From NCBI GenBank assembly GCA_948146395.1, contig OX411552.1:13872957-13936956 (forward strand): a stretch of 64,000 bases of DNA, written 5' to 3'. This document shows, piece by piece, positions 1 through 12,600 of this stretch. The notes beneath the pieces were generated by a model. The model worked only from the letters and a program-made list of their open reading frames with translations, was not told the origin of the DNA and did no database searches. Position numbers and translations under genes: made by a program. Position 1 is the stretch's first letter; each line of letters opens with the position of its first letter. The DNA comes from Fragum whitleyi (taxonomy: Eukaryota; Mollusca; Bivalvia; Cardiida; Cardiidae).

Positions 1-184
1 CAATTTACACTCAAAAGGTCATACTATGTTATGGCACCAGATGTCTGTCTGTCTGTTTGAAATATTTTTAGCCATCATTCAAGCTCATGTTACTGACAAG
101 CCAAGGTTACTGATAAGCCCCATCGGGCGTATATGCGCCGCTCTGCTAAGCTCTTGTTTTTTCTATGTCCCTACATCGTTAGAT

Positions 185-428
185 GGGGGTTCATTTTATT
201 TTACCTGTCTGTTTGTTAGTTTGTCTGTTTGTCCCCAGCTAAAAACTAATATTGGCCATAACTTTTGATTGACAAGGGATAGAGCCTTTATATTTCACAT
301 GAGTACTTCTTGTGACAAGACATTTTTGTTCGTACCAAGTTCAAGGTCATCTGTCATGGTCAAGATCAATTTTTAAGGTCCAATGTGTTAAAAAGATATC
401 AAAAAGGCAGTGATGGAGCGTTAGTGTT
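185..428 (+). repeat. Interspersed GTCTGTTTGTC / TTCAAGGTCA repeat
   Basis: Shares CATAACTTTTGAT, GAGCCTTTATATTTCACATG, GTGACAAGAC and GTTCAAGGTCA with copies at 30660-30850 and 41290-41770. It makes up most of the window start. Confidence 0.7.
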
Positions 429-592
429 TAAGGTAATGGACCCATAATAAATCCTCAACGTTTTGGAAGTATTAAACTTGAACAATGTTAACCGAGGTTT
501 CCTAATGATTTTCATTAGGAAACCTCAGTCAACATTGTGAAAGATCATATGTTCCAAAATGTTGCGGAACTTTTACGGGTCCACTACCTTAA
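428..592. mobile_element. TTAA-flanked foldback MITE, family F, copy 1
   Basis: TTAAGGTAATGGACCC...GGGTCCACTACCTTAA; arms meet at GAGGTTTCCTAATGATTTTC ATTAGGAAACCTC. TTAA at both ends suggests piggyBac- or Kolobok-type mobilisation. Confidence 0.85.
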
Positions 593-822
593 CAAACACC
601 TCGTGTTCTCATGATCTATTTCTTATTTGACTTATTTGATACCTGCCACATCTTCTTGGCTTTTTAATCATGTGTGATATTTTTGCCTTTGCAGTATTTT
701 AGCATAAAGGTAATTGTGACTTTTTGAGTTACAATCCTACATTAACTGTTCTAGTTATGTCTAACAATATGCACATTTGCCTTTACAAAAGTACTTTATT
801 TACGGGTCCAATGACTTTTATT

Positions 823-1834
823 AGTCCCCTACCGGTGTTCACACCGGAGGGGACTATAGGTTTGCCCTCCGTCTGTCCGTCTGTCCGTCCGTCTGTCCGT
901 CCATCCGTCTGTCCGTCCATCCGTCTGTCCGTCCGTCCGTCCGTCCGTCTGTCCGTCCGTCCGTCTGTCCGTCCGTCTGTCCGCTCAAATCTGGATCCCG
1001 CGATAACTTAATAACTAAGCAAGCGTTTTTGATGAAAGTTGGTATATGACTAGATGGCAATGTGTAGATTATGCACATCATTTTATTTTTGTTTTTCGAC
1101 TTAAATTGAGGTTGCTATGGTTACAGAAATAGTGAAAATATGGCCAAAAATGGGATCCTGCGATAAGATAATAACTAAGCAAGCTAGTTTGATGAGACTT
1201 GGTATATGACTATATGGCAATGTGTAGATTATGCACATCATTTTATTTTTGTTTTTAGACTAAAATTGTTGTTGCTATGGTTATGGAAATAGTGAAAATA
1301 TGGCAAAAAATATTGGATCCTGCGATAAGTTAATAAGTAAGCAAGCTAATTTGATGAGACTTGGTATATGACTAGATGGCAATGTGTAGATTTTGCACAT
1401 TATTTTATCTTTGTTCTTTGACAAAAAGTGTGGTTGCTATGGTAACGGAAATAGTGAAAATATGGCAAAAAATGGATCCTGCAATAACTTAATAACTAAG
1501 CAAGCTAACTTGATGAAACCTGTTTTAAAATGTAAAAAAATTTATAAGCCATGTTAGTCAAGGTGGTGATGCAGCAGTATTAATCACCTCCAGTGAAAGT
1601 TCTCATTTCTTACCAACAAGACTGAAAAAAAACATCTTGGATCAGACAAGGTAACTGTTATTGATACTATTTCTTGCATCTGTCTATTGCTTGCATGAAT
1701 TGTATAGTGGGCACAGCAGAGACAACAACTCATGTAAGTCTTGTTTAACCCTTTCCAAAACAAGACCTGGTTTTGACGTCCCTGATAGAATTGGCGTGGG
1801 AAAACATTGAGACAAACGAAGCCGGTAGGGGACT
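823..1834. mobile_element. Composite element with AGTCCCCTACCGG inverted ends
   Basis: Left end AGTCCCCTACCGGTGTTCAC with a short hairpin (CCGGTGTTCACACCGG). Then comes a GTCC/GTCT microsatellite (866-982) and a four-unit tandem repeat of 159-162 bp (units at 994, 1154, 1316 and 1475, each opening GATCC(C/T)GC(G/A)ATAA). It closes with CCGGTAGGGGACT at 1822-1834. Non-coding; long frames over the microsatellite are artefacts. Confidence 0.75.
866..982 (+). repeat. GTCC/GTCT microsatellite
   Basis: About 29 tetranucleotide units of GTCC, GTCT and ATCC. Translation in any frame gives artificial VRPSVRPS-like or DGQTDGQT-like text. Confidence 0.95.
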
Positions 1835-1904
1835 TTATGTGTTGCATACAACACCAGATACTTGTTTACATCATGGTCCTAACTCATTCTGATCTTACCT
1901 TGCA

Positions 1905-2085
1905 CATAGAGAGAGAGGCGATGGATTCTAACCACTGCTACCCATTTCTACAGCTGGGTGGACAAGGGTCAGGTCTATAAAATGTACTGCCCAAATACAC
2001 TACCTGCCTCCAGTGGGGCTCAAACCTGCAACCACCAGGTTACGACTCAAGCGCGCTGTCCACTTGGCCAACAAGCCAGAAGTTT
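1905..2085 (-). mobile_element. tRNA-derived SINE
   Basis: Minus strand shows an A box (TGGCCAAGTGG at 2070-2060) and B box (GCAGGTTTGAGCCCC at 2028-2014) with Ser/Leu-tRNA-like spacing, then an unrelated body. It does not fold as a functional tRNA. Confidence 0.7.
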
Positions 2086-2117
2086 CATTCAGTTAATATA
2101 ATAATTCTTACAAACAC

Positions 2118-2230
2118 CCTGTGTTGTGGATACTCATTTGAATGGTTCCTATGATAGACAATTCAAATGAGTACCCACAATGTAGGGTTTGGTAGAGAAG
2201 TAAAGATTAAAGACTCATTTAAATCCCTCT
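2118..2230. mobile_element. Foldback repeat with GTACTCATTTGAAT arms, copy 1
   Basis: TTGTGGATACTCATTTGAAT ... ATTCAAATGAGTACCCACAA, then a shared tail (GGGTTT ... AAGATT(A)AAGACT). Other copies at 20675-20780, 32752-32870 and 42945-43075, and a partial one at 38815-38872. Confidence 0.75.
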
Positions 2231-2239
2231 TGTTTTACA

Positions 2240-3460
2240 CTTTATTTTATGAAAAAAGTATCCAAATGGCACTTTTTCCTCCAGAAATGGTGAAAATCAT
2301 GTAATGGATGAAAATGAAAGAATGCTCTGTCCATAAGAATTTATACTAGTAAAATACTATTTTAAGAATTGTCAACTCCAAACAGTTTGTGTCTTTTTGT
2401 TGCTGATAAAGGCCACAGCCTTTTGGCTATATTGTTTTATACAAATGCGATAACCTTGAAAGCATAATCATTATTTCAACATTTTGTAAACAAACTCAAT
2501 TTAGGGTTGTGCTAGTAAATAAATTTGGCAATTTTCTAGGCTTTTTCAGACAGAGTGATCATAGGATTATCTTGAAAATGTATAGAAAATTTACGTTTTT
2601 GGAAAAAAGTCTTTATGAAACTTACCACCACAGCATGTTATTTTCCAAGAGCTTTTATACACAAGAATTGATGGTTTTCGTAAAAGTCCTACCCCATATT
2701 TTTTCTTGCTCTATGCTATTTAAAACTCAAATAAATAAAGATAATAAATAAAATGTGTAAGCAAAAGGGTACATTTGTGCAGGCTTAGAAATATTGCCCT
2801 TCTTAACCCATTCCAACCCTATCTCACTTTTTTTACCAACTAGGAAAAGGAAATTGGGAAAGGGAAGAACAAGGATTTTTTCATTTACAATTATGTTTTC
2901 TTTCCCCAAAAGAGTAAAAATGGACCAGTCAAATATTTTGTTTGCTGTTTTTAATTGGTTAGATTAAGAAAAAAAACATATGGTACCTTTATTTTGATGT
3001 TATAATTTACCTAACTTTTCCATGATTTATGAAGAACCCACAGAATAAAGAGAGGGGGGATTTAGTCTTGGTTAGTTACTTATATTTTTGATAGAAAATC
3101 CTTTAAAGTCTTACCTGGATGGCTAGACAGAAATATTAATTTGTGTGAATCATACTTTGACAGAATTTCATCAGGATATATGAAAGACATTTCACATTCA
3201 TAGTACAAAATTTAAACTTTTAAGAAAAGGTTTTTAGGAAAATTTTACACTAAGAAGGTGTGTATCTTATGATCATCTTATCTTCAAAATATAAGCCTTC
3301 AGTTACATATTTTCCAAAATTGTGCAAGACCACCACTACTTTCTGTAACAAAATGTTCTATTTACATCTTTATTTTTTTGGCAAATCCCTTAATGTAACA
3401 TTTACTTTGACTGCTTGTACATGTAAGTAATCACAGAATTTTCTTGTTCTAGTTCATTAG
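2240..3460. other. No feature recognised
   Basis: AT-rich sequence upstream of the first placed TBC1D32 exon, presumably intron. Short frames at 2509-2751 and 2727-2909 have no recognisable content. Confidence 0.5.
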
Positions 3461-3501
3461 AATTGAAATATTTTATTTTTCTCCAATCTCATTTAATACA
3501 G

Positions 3502-3629
3502 GAACACCAAGCCCCAGGTGAGAAGACTCTACTACATGTAGCTGATATATTATCCATGATTGCCTCAAGTACTAAAGGTAGACGGCATCTCATGTATGGG
3601 GAGAGGAAGGATATATTCTCTAGAACAAA
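3502..3629 (+). CDS. TBC1D32: TBC1D32 exon 1 of window
   Basis: Follows the acceptor AATACAG and ends at donor GTATGA (phase 0 in, phase 2 out). It encodes [17 protein letters not shown] through FSRTK. It is the first exon I could place; earlier coding exons are presumably upstream of the window. Confidence 0.75.
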
Positions 3630-6600
3630 GTATGATAACAGTGCTTGAAGAATTTTCTCAGTAACATGTTAATCCTTTCAGATTCTATTGGCCGCCACCA
3701 TAGGGCAGTTGGTTAGGCATAAGACTTCCAATCTGGAAGTCGTAGGTTTGATCCCCGGTGACGGCAAATATCCTTTCCAACGTTAGTCTCTCACCAATGG
3801 GTAGATAATCTTAAACCTGTGTGAGATAGCAGTCGGAGGCTAGGAAAGGGTGAAATGCTAGTACAGGTGAAAGAAATACCAGGAATCCACTGTTAGGTGC
3901 TCCGACCACCGTGATATAACTGGGAAATTGTTGAAAGCGGCGTAAAACCCATTCAAACAAACAAACAAACAATTAATCATTCTATTTGTGAGTGGTTGTC
4001 AATAAAATGAAAAGTTAAAGCAATTTGAAAAGAAATTATCCTATATGGAAGAAGATGGAAAATTGTAAGTTTGAATCCTGCCCTGTGTTCAGGAAGACAA
4101 AAGGGTGCAAACAGTTTGCCAATAATACCCTGCTTTTCACTTGCACTTGTGTGCAAAGCGGGGTATAATTGGCAATCTGTTTGCACCGTTTGGTCATCCT
4201 GAATGCAGGACTGGTTGAGCCACTTGTCATGTGGGATTGTTCGCTTAAAAGGAATTTCAGACACCAAGTCTTGTACTCGAAACATCTGCGCGTAGTGAAA
4301 ATTACATAATGTGTTTTTAGATCGCATATTAAACATGTATTGTTATCTCACTATCTAAGTTTACTGGCATAAAATTTTACAAATTTGATACAAAATATAG
4401 ACAATTAAACATTTCTAGAGGTTATAATGATCGGAAAGTATTTCTCAATTAAAACACGAAATAGGCAAGATTGAGTGAGCTTGAAAGGTTTTCTTGATGG
4501 TCTTTGTTGACTTGCTGTAAATGGTGACTCAGCATTGGAGCTACACCCTTGTAATCAAAAATTCTTTTGAAGATAATTCGATTTCTAACTGATCAAATAG
4601 CAATGGAGGAATATGGAAGGGGATGGTGGCGTTTTGGAGTTCCTACAATATTGGATTTGCAGATCTACAATCAGGGGTTTCCCAAAATACCTATTGCATT
4701 TTATACAGAAAGTTTAACAGATTTCCTCATGTGATGTGATTTAAACCAATGAAAATTATTCATTTTATTGGATTGCAATTACCAATTTGTAAAAATGTTT
4801 AGAGCTGAAACTTTATATCTACCAGGTCATCTGCAGCCCACATCATAGCAGAGTTCACAAAGAAAGCCTTATTACACCAGCTACCCAGAGAGGCGGGGCC
4901 TGCACCCAGCCCAGCTGTGATTGGAGCGTATTTATACATCTGTAGACAGCTGTATAATACATGTGAGGGACTACTTGTTTTGTATCCATATGCTCTACAC
5001 AATGTGGTGGCTGAAGCTTGGAAAGATGTAAGTGAAATTTCTTTTTCAGCTTGACTATTTGTAGAATAGGGGGGCTCTTCCAGTCATCTGGGCGTCGTCG
5101 TTGGCGAAATGCTTTGCTTAAGTTTTTTTATCGTGCAACTGTGTCAAATCTCTGTTTCTACTAAAGCTATGGCTTTGAAACTTCGTACATGCTTCTTTGA
5201 CCATAAAATCAGCCTCTAGACAAAGATTCATTTCTCTGATATTGAATTTAGTGGAATTTTAACCCTTTTCGGACTTGGAAGTTCTTGATAAAGTTTTTAT
5301 GTGCACATGTTATATATTAGTTATATCTCTTTTTCTGCTGAAGTTTTTGCTGGAAGACTTTGTATATGCTTCTATGACCATTATATCATCCTTTCTATGA
5401 ACTGTCATTTAATGGGATTTTCCAATGTCAATTTGCTGTTACTAACGATCACTGGGAATAGTAAAGCTTGACTGTCCTCCAACCGCTCTTGTTTATCAGG
5501 CTATCTATTTCTATATTCATCCATCAAATTAGTATGTGTGTAAATGTTAAAAACAATTTAAAGTATCAAATCTAAAGTAGTTGAGAACTCGACATTCAAA
5601 AGTATATATAACAACTAGAGTAAAGAACTTTTTTTGATAGTTGATTATCAAACACAAGTTCCCTCTATAACTGAGCATATAACTTGCAATTATTAAGCAC
5701 AAGTTGGCAAAAAGAAAGCTGGAAAAAAATCTATATTCTACTTCACCAGGAAATTGCTTCTAAGTTTTTCAGGAACTTTTGGTCTTTTCTTGAGTTGAAA
5801 ATGTATAATTATGATTTTGCTTTTATTCCATAAGTAAGATGTAACATTAAAAATTTGTTGAAAAATATAGTTTACATCAAACCCAGGGTTAAAAAACTTT
5901 TCTCATTCTCTATTCAAAAACATTTTCAAATTTAAATTTGAGATTAAAGCCGTAATTCTGTTTAAATACTCATTTTAATGTATTCACATAAAAGATAATA
6001 TTAATAAGTTGTTATGAATAACAACTTATTAATATTATCTTTTGTTTTCTGAGAAAGGATTTATAATCTCGGGCCCAGAACACCCATTAAAGATAAGAAA
6101 GATATATTTGATTTATTCAAAGAAAACTTTTGAAGCATTTTTACAATATTGTTTACACACATGTTCCTTTATTTTTCACAGGCCTCTAAAGAACTAGAGA
6201 CAGCCAACACTCCTACACCAGATGATGATAGTTCTAGTGACAATTCTAGTATAACTATAAGAGAGTACTATGATGTGTGAGTTATTTGTTTAATGCATCA
6301 AAATTACTATCTCAAATAAACCTTAAGAATTCTGATAGAACCCCATGCTCTTATGTAACCCCATTTCCTTCTTTAAAGTTCACATACTTCTAACCTGCCC
6401 TGTTTTCAGGATGACAAAATGGTGCAAACAGATTGCCAAGTTTACCCCACTTTGCACACAAGTGCCTATGGAAAGCAGGGTATAATTGGAAAAACTGTTT
6501 ACATTTTTAGGTGAGCTATTGTGATCGTCCAATGTCTGTCGTCAGCCAGGAAATCTTAAAAACTTTTGCTCATGCCCATTTGTTCATGTCAGGGCTGTGC

Positions 6601-9600
6601 CCAGGCATATCCTTTTAAGCTCACCTGAGCAGGAAGTGCTCAAGGTGAGCTTTTGTGGTTAGGTGGATGTCGGTCGTCAGTCGTCCGGCGTCAACATTTG
6701 CCTTGTATGCACTCTAGAGGCCACATTTTTTGCACGATTGACTTAAAATTTGGTCAGAATGATTGTCTTGATCAAATCTCGGACGAGTTCGAAATTGGGT
6801 CAACTGGGGTCAAAAACGAGGTCACAGGGTCAAATCATAGAAAAACCTTGTATGCACTCAAGAGGCCACATTTTTTGCCCAATCAACCTGAATTTTGGTC
6901 AGAATGATTGTCTTGATGAAATCTTGGACGAGTTTGAAATTGGGTCAACTTGGGTCGAAAACTAGGTCACAGGGTCAAATCATAGAAAAACCTTGTATGC
7001 ACTCTAGAGGCCACATTTTTTGCTGGATCAACCTGAAATTTGGTCAGAAAAAATGTCTTGATCTAATCTCGGACAAGTTCAATATTGGGTCAACTGGGGT
7101 CAAAAACTAGGTCACAGGGTCAAATCATAGTAAAACCTTGTATGCACTCTAGAGGCCACATTTTTTGCCCAATCAACCTGAAATTTGGTCAGAATGATTG
7201 TCTTGATGAAATCTCAGACGAGTTTCAATTTGGGTCAACTGGGGTCAAAAACTAGGTCACATGGTCAAATCATAAAAAACCTTGTATGCACTCTAGAGGC
7301 CACATTTTTTGCTGGATCAACCTGAATTTTGGTAAGAATGAATATCTTGATCAAATCTCCGACGAGTTCGTAATTGGGTCAACTGGGGTCAAAAACTAGG
7401 TCACGGGTCAAATCTTATAAAAACCTTGTATGCACTCTAGAGGCAACATTTTTTGCCCAATCAACCTGAAATTTGTTTGCCCAATCAACCTGAAATTTGG
7501 TCAGAATGAATATCTCGGTGAAATCGCGGATGATTTCAAAATTGGGTCAACTAGGGTCAAAAACTAGGTCACATAGTCAAATCTTAGAAAAACCTTTTAT
7601 GCACTCTAGAGGCCACATTTTTTGCTGGATCAACCTGAAATTTGATCAGAATGATTGTCTTGATGAAATCTATGACAAGTTTGAAATTGGGTCAACTGGG
7701 GTCAAAAACTATGTCATGGGGTCAAACCATAGAAAAACCTTGTATGCACTCTAGAAGCCACATTTTTTGTTCAATCAACATGAAATTTCGTCAGAATGAT
7801 TGAATTGATGCAATTTTTGATGAGTATGAGATTGGGTCAACTGGGGGTCAAAAACTAGGTCACGGAGTCAAATAATAGGCAATTCTTGTAAGTCAATTGT
7901 AAGTCAACCTGAACATTGTAAAAAAGGTATTATCAAGTTGTACAGAGGCAGAAGAATATTGAAAAAAATTAGACAGTTCATTCAGGTGAGCGATTAATAA
8001 GGGCCACTATGGCCCTCTTGTTACCCTTTGCTGAAAACATTCTATGGCATTTGTCTTATTCAGAAATTATCCCCTTGTTGATATCTGCAAATTTAATTGA
8101 TGTGATGTCCTAGGGTCAAACAGACTCAGATGAGCAATCTAGGACTGTCTTGGTCATCTTGTTTTGTGATCCTGAATGCAGGGTTGATAATTTATTGTTA
8201 TGCAGAGAATTTACAATGATATTTGTTTGGTAAATAGTATTGCCCCACGCAAAGGAAATAGTTGGAAAGGTTATTATCCTTTAATATATTTACCTGTATA
8301 TAGACATCCAAATGTCAGAGAAAATAGCATAAGCATGTGTTTGCTTGAGGAGATCTGTCAAGCAGTCTATAAAATATTCATATTTTTGTTTTGAATAGAT
8401 TACCCTATTTAGTATTTATTTTCATTTTGATTCATATTATTATTTTAAAATTAAATGATAAGTCTAAAATGAATCACTTTTGTCATTCAGTGCTCAATGG
8501 AAGGACACATTAAGAGACAACCTGTTAAACTTTGCCAGTACAGCTAAAGGCATTCTATTATTACAACAGACAGGGGCTCTCAATGAATGCATGTTTTATA
8601 TGCACTCCAGATACGAGAAAAAACTGCAGGTTTGGCTTCAATCATTGTATTACGAAGAATAGATATTGTCAAAGGAGTTTTAAAACCTTGTAACTACAGC
8701 TAGAATAAAGCTGTAGTTGAAAGGTTTGAGAAATAACGCAAATGATATATTTCATCATTACCTTGTTATGTATGAACTGTCCTCAACCAAAGCATAGCTG
8801 AAAAATATCCGACCTGAGCCAGTGTCGAACCCACGCAGACAATAATATTCTAATTTTTGGTTAACAAGACCAATGCACTTACCACTGAGCCTAGAAGATC
8901 TTCCCTGACGCAGGTGTCAGACATTGTACTTAAACCTACAAAAACTATGCAGGACAGTGGTGAGAGTGGTCTCCGATAAGACACTCCCCCTTAAGAGGCC
9001 TAATATAATGATAATGATTAGCCAGTCTAGGCAGTAATGTGCTTTCTGAACTAACCAATTTAGTTTAATTCTGACATAAATGCTTAAATGGCCAATCTCA
9101 GATGAGCCCCCATGTAACATAACGAACTGTCCTCAACTGAAGCATAGCTGAAAAATATCCCAATGTGAGCCTGTGTCAAACCCATGTGGACAACATTATT
9201 CAAATAAATTGCTTACAAGTCCAATGCACTTCCCACTGAGCCAAAGAAGATCTTCCTTGACGCAGGTGTCAGACATTGTATTTAAACCTACGAAGCTATG
9301 CAGGACAATGGTGAGAGTGGTCTCCCATAACACACTCCCCCCTAAGCGTCATCATATTTTGATGATGATAAGCCAATCTAGGCAGTAATGTGCTTTCTAA
9401 ACTAACCAAATCACTTTAATTCGGACATAAATTGCTCAATGGCCAATCTCAGATGAGCCCCCATGTAACATAACGAACTGTCCTCAACCGATGCATAGCT
9501 GAAAAATATCCGAAGTGAGCTGATGTGGAACCCATGCGGACAACAATATTCAAATCATTGCTTTACAAGTCCAATAAGCTTACCACTGAGCCACAGAAGA

Positions 9601-12600
9601 TCTTTCCCGACGCATGTGTCAGACATTGTATTTAAACCTACGTAGCTATGGAGGACCGTGGTGAGAGTGGTCTCCCATAACACATACATCATTTGAAAAT
9701 CTTTGAAAATTGTGGTAGTATTGCCAATTTGTTTGAGTGCTAAAAGGTTAGATAAGATGTATATATAGGATCTGTCATGAGATTTTATTTGAGACAAGCT
9801 GATCTTTACAGTGTCTAGAATAGAAAAGTTATTAAGTGAGACTCCGCGAGCCATATAACTTTTCTATTCTAGACTCTGTAAAGATTAGCTTGTCTCAAAT
9901 GACATTGAGTAATGACTTATTTTTGTCACATTAACTTCATTTTGTATGTTAAAAAAACAAATTTTGCAATGCTCTGATGAAAGAAATACACTTACAGAGT
10001 GTGTTAGGATGACGTCATGTAGAATTTCATCTTACACATGTGTAAGACAATAATATCTCTGATGGCTGTTTGCTTAAGAAGACAAGTGTGGCTATGTAAG
10101 AAAAGCATTTACCATCTTTCAGCAGTTAAATATTGGATATGACAGTTTTGAAGAGATGAATTGTGAAAAATTTTCTACACAGAAAACTTAATCATTATGT
10201 GATGAAATGAAGGCATAGCTTGTCATGAGCGATTTCATTATTTTCTGCTTTGCATTTCGAATTTTTTTCAAAGAGGCTTAGAAAATCTGGTTGGAATAAC
10301 TAATGGGCAGTTTGAATATCTTTTTTTAGGTCAGTAAATGTGAGAAGTTTGGGTATGGTTATATGGTGACTCAAGTGGCTGCTACAGCCCCTGGTATGGC
10401 TGCTCTCAAAAAGACTGGTAAGTTTGTTGTCAAAGTCATTAAAATTATTTTGTTCTTATTTGGTTACACATGAGTAGTTTGGATATGGTTATATGGTGAC
10501 CCTGGTATGGCTTTTCAAAAAAAGACAGGTATGGATTTGTAAGAATTGTTAATGGATAAATTATTATAGATTAGAATTGGTTTGAAATTAATTCAATTAT
10601 TTACTGGTCTTTACTGAAAGACATAATTGTAGACAATTCTTAGTGGGTGAAAATCCATCAGTTGTGTGGTTACAATTGTTATTTTGTTGTTCTCTTGGAT
10701 TTTTTTGCCATGGTCCAATTTTGGCCAATTTCTCCAACTTCACTAGGTGGCAAAAATTGAATGCATTAAAATATCCCTTATATTTTGAAAGTTTGCAATC
10801 CATATATATTACCTATAAAAATGTACCATAAATATTCATACATGTACCTGTCTGCACGAGGGGTCAACCACACTTATCATTACAGATAAAAATTCAATAA
10901 TTGTATTGTTCCCAAAAAATGAATTATTTGACACATCTTTGGATTTGATTCAGTTACTTCCCTTAAATTTCTGCTTGCCTACCAAAAGGTGGTTCCCAGT
11001 TTGAACATTTCAAAAATGACAGACTTGTAAATAAAATTTTATTTCAGTGCGTCTTATTTTTGCCACCATTGCTAGGTGACATAAATAAGATGCTCCAAAA
11101 TAAAACCACTACATTGTGGATAAAAGTGGCAAAAATAAAGGCAATGAAATAATAACCCAAAGTACGGTGTGATGGATACGCATAGTAAGACTTATTTTAA
11201 CTATATGACAGAGCATGTTTGTTTTTCAGGTTACATTAAATCCCTGATCACAGAGTTATGGTCGGTGATAGAAGTGGGTCCAAATGATGTGACTCTGTTT
11301 ACCCCTAAATCATGGCCAGTAGATCCCATAGATAGGGGCTCACATAAGGTATGGGTTACTTAAATTGATTTTTGTATGGTCAGTGATAGAAGTGAGTCAT
11401 ATTTATGTGACCTAGTTTCCCCCATATCATCCCTGGTAGATCCTTTATATAGGGGTTCCCTTATGGTATGTGATTTAATTTGTATTTACCCTTGTCATGC
11501 TGAATTAAATATCTTGGCAAAATAGCAACAAAATCAAAGTGCTCGAAGCTCTGGATGCACTAAATGTGAGTCAGTATTCATTTTGAAAGTTAAAACTTTA
11601 GGCTTTTCTTGTTTCAAATAAGGAAAAACAGGTGGTATAGATAATGATAAGACTCCATATATGTGGAGGCTGATGTTTGTTTATAGCCCCTGCCAAGGCA
11701 GGAATATTCCTCGTTCAGCATTACAAGGGTTTATAAGTTTGATCCTTTGATGACTTGAATAAATTGAAAAAAATTGACACTCCAAAGAAATGTGCATAAG
11801 AATGTCAAAAAGTGTACATTGCCATAATAAAATAGCCTACTTTCTGTTGGTTGGTCTGTTCATCTGTAGTATTTTCTTGTCCACTCAATTTCTCAGCAAC
11901 TAATGGGAGGATTTCATTAAACCTGTACAGATGTGAATCATGTGATCAGTATCAGGCAGAGATGTGCAAGTGATATTTTTGTTATGATCCATTGACTTTT
12001 CGTTGAGTTATGGTCATTTGTCGTAAAATTGTTTTCATTATTGACAAGCAATTGTGGAGGGGTAAAAGTCCGATTTGCAACAGTCTGGTTGATTTCAGTC
12101 TGTTTTCTATGTTAAGAATAGTAAATGAATAATATTCTTCTTAAATAGGAAAATGTGAATATATTTCATGTTAATTTATTTCAGCATTTAGTAAGATTAC
12201 TGAATGTGTTGTCAGCATTCCCAGCTGTATATGAAGTGTTGTGTGATAATCCATTACCTACTAAACAGAGCTATGGATTTAGAGAAATGCCAGAAACACT
12301 AGCTGTAAGTTTTAGTGTTAATTTTAATGTACACTTCTTTTGGGACTGGCTTAATGTTTTCTTTAAACTACCAGGAGAAAATTCCAATTAGAAAACAATA
12401 TTTAAACCTAATGTATGTTGCATAAAACTGTTTTAGCCCCCCCCCCCATCATCAATAGATAGGTGGCATTTTGTTTTTAAGAGTGTCTGTCTGTCTATCT
12501 GCTGTTTACAAAAAACTAAACTTGCAATCTGAACATTGTCCTATATCTTCAACATTATTCAAGTGTTATTTGGTGTATAGTGCTAAGGTACCTCCTGGCA

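Noticed and set aside
724..1081. VRPSVRPS-type and DGQTDGQT-type reading frames as repetitive proteins
   Set aside because: They are translations of a GTCC/GTCT microsatellite inside a mobile element; both strands are equally open.
3977..4336. 119-codon minus-strand frame as a gene
   Set aside because: It crosses the foldback repeat at 4076-4215 and lies in a TBC1D32 intron; no domain seen.
6653..7754. Several overlapping frames with repeating [16 protein letters not shown] text as a repeat protein
   Set aside because: They follow the 145 bp non-coding tandem units and are broken by stops and frame changes between units.
8774..9690. Functional tRNA genes at the A/B-box sites
   Set aside because: Internal promoter boxes are present but no cloverleaf with paired acceptor stem could be drawn; they fit SINE heads.
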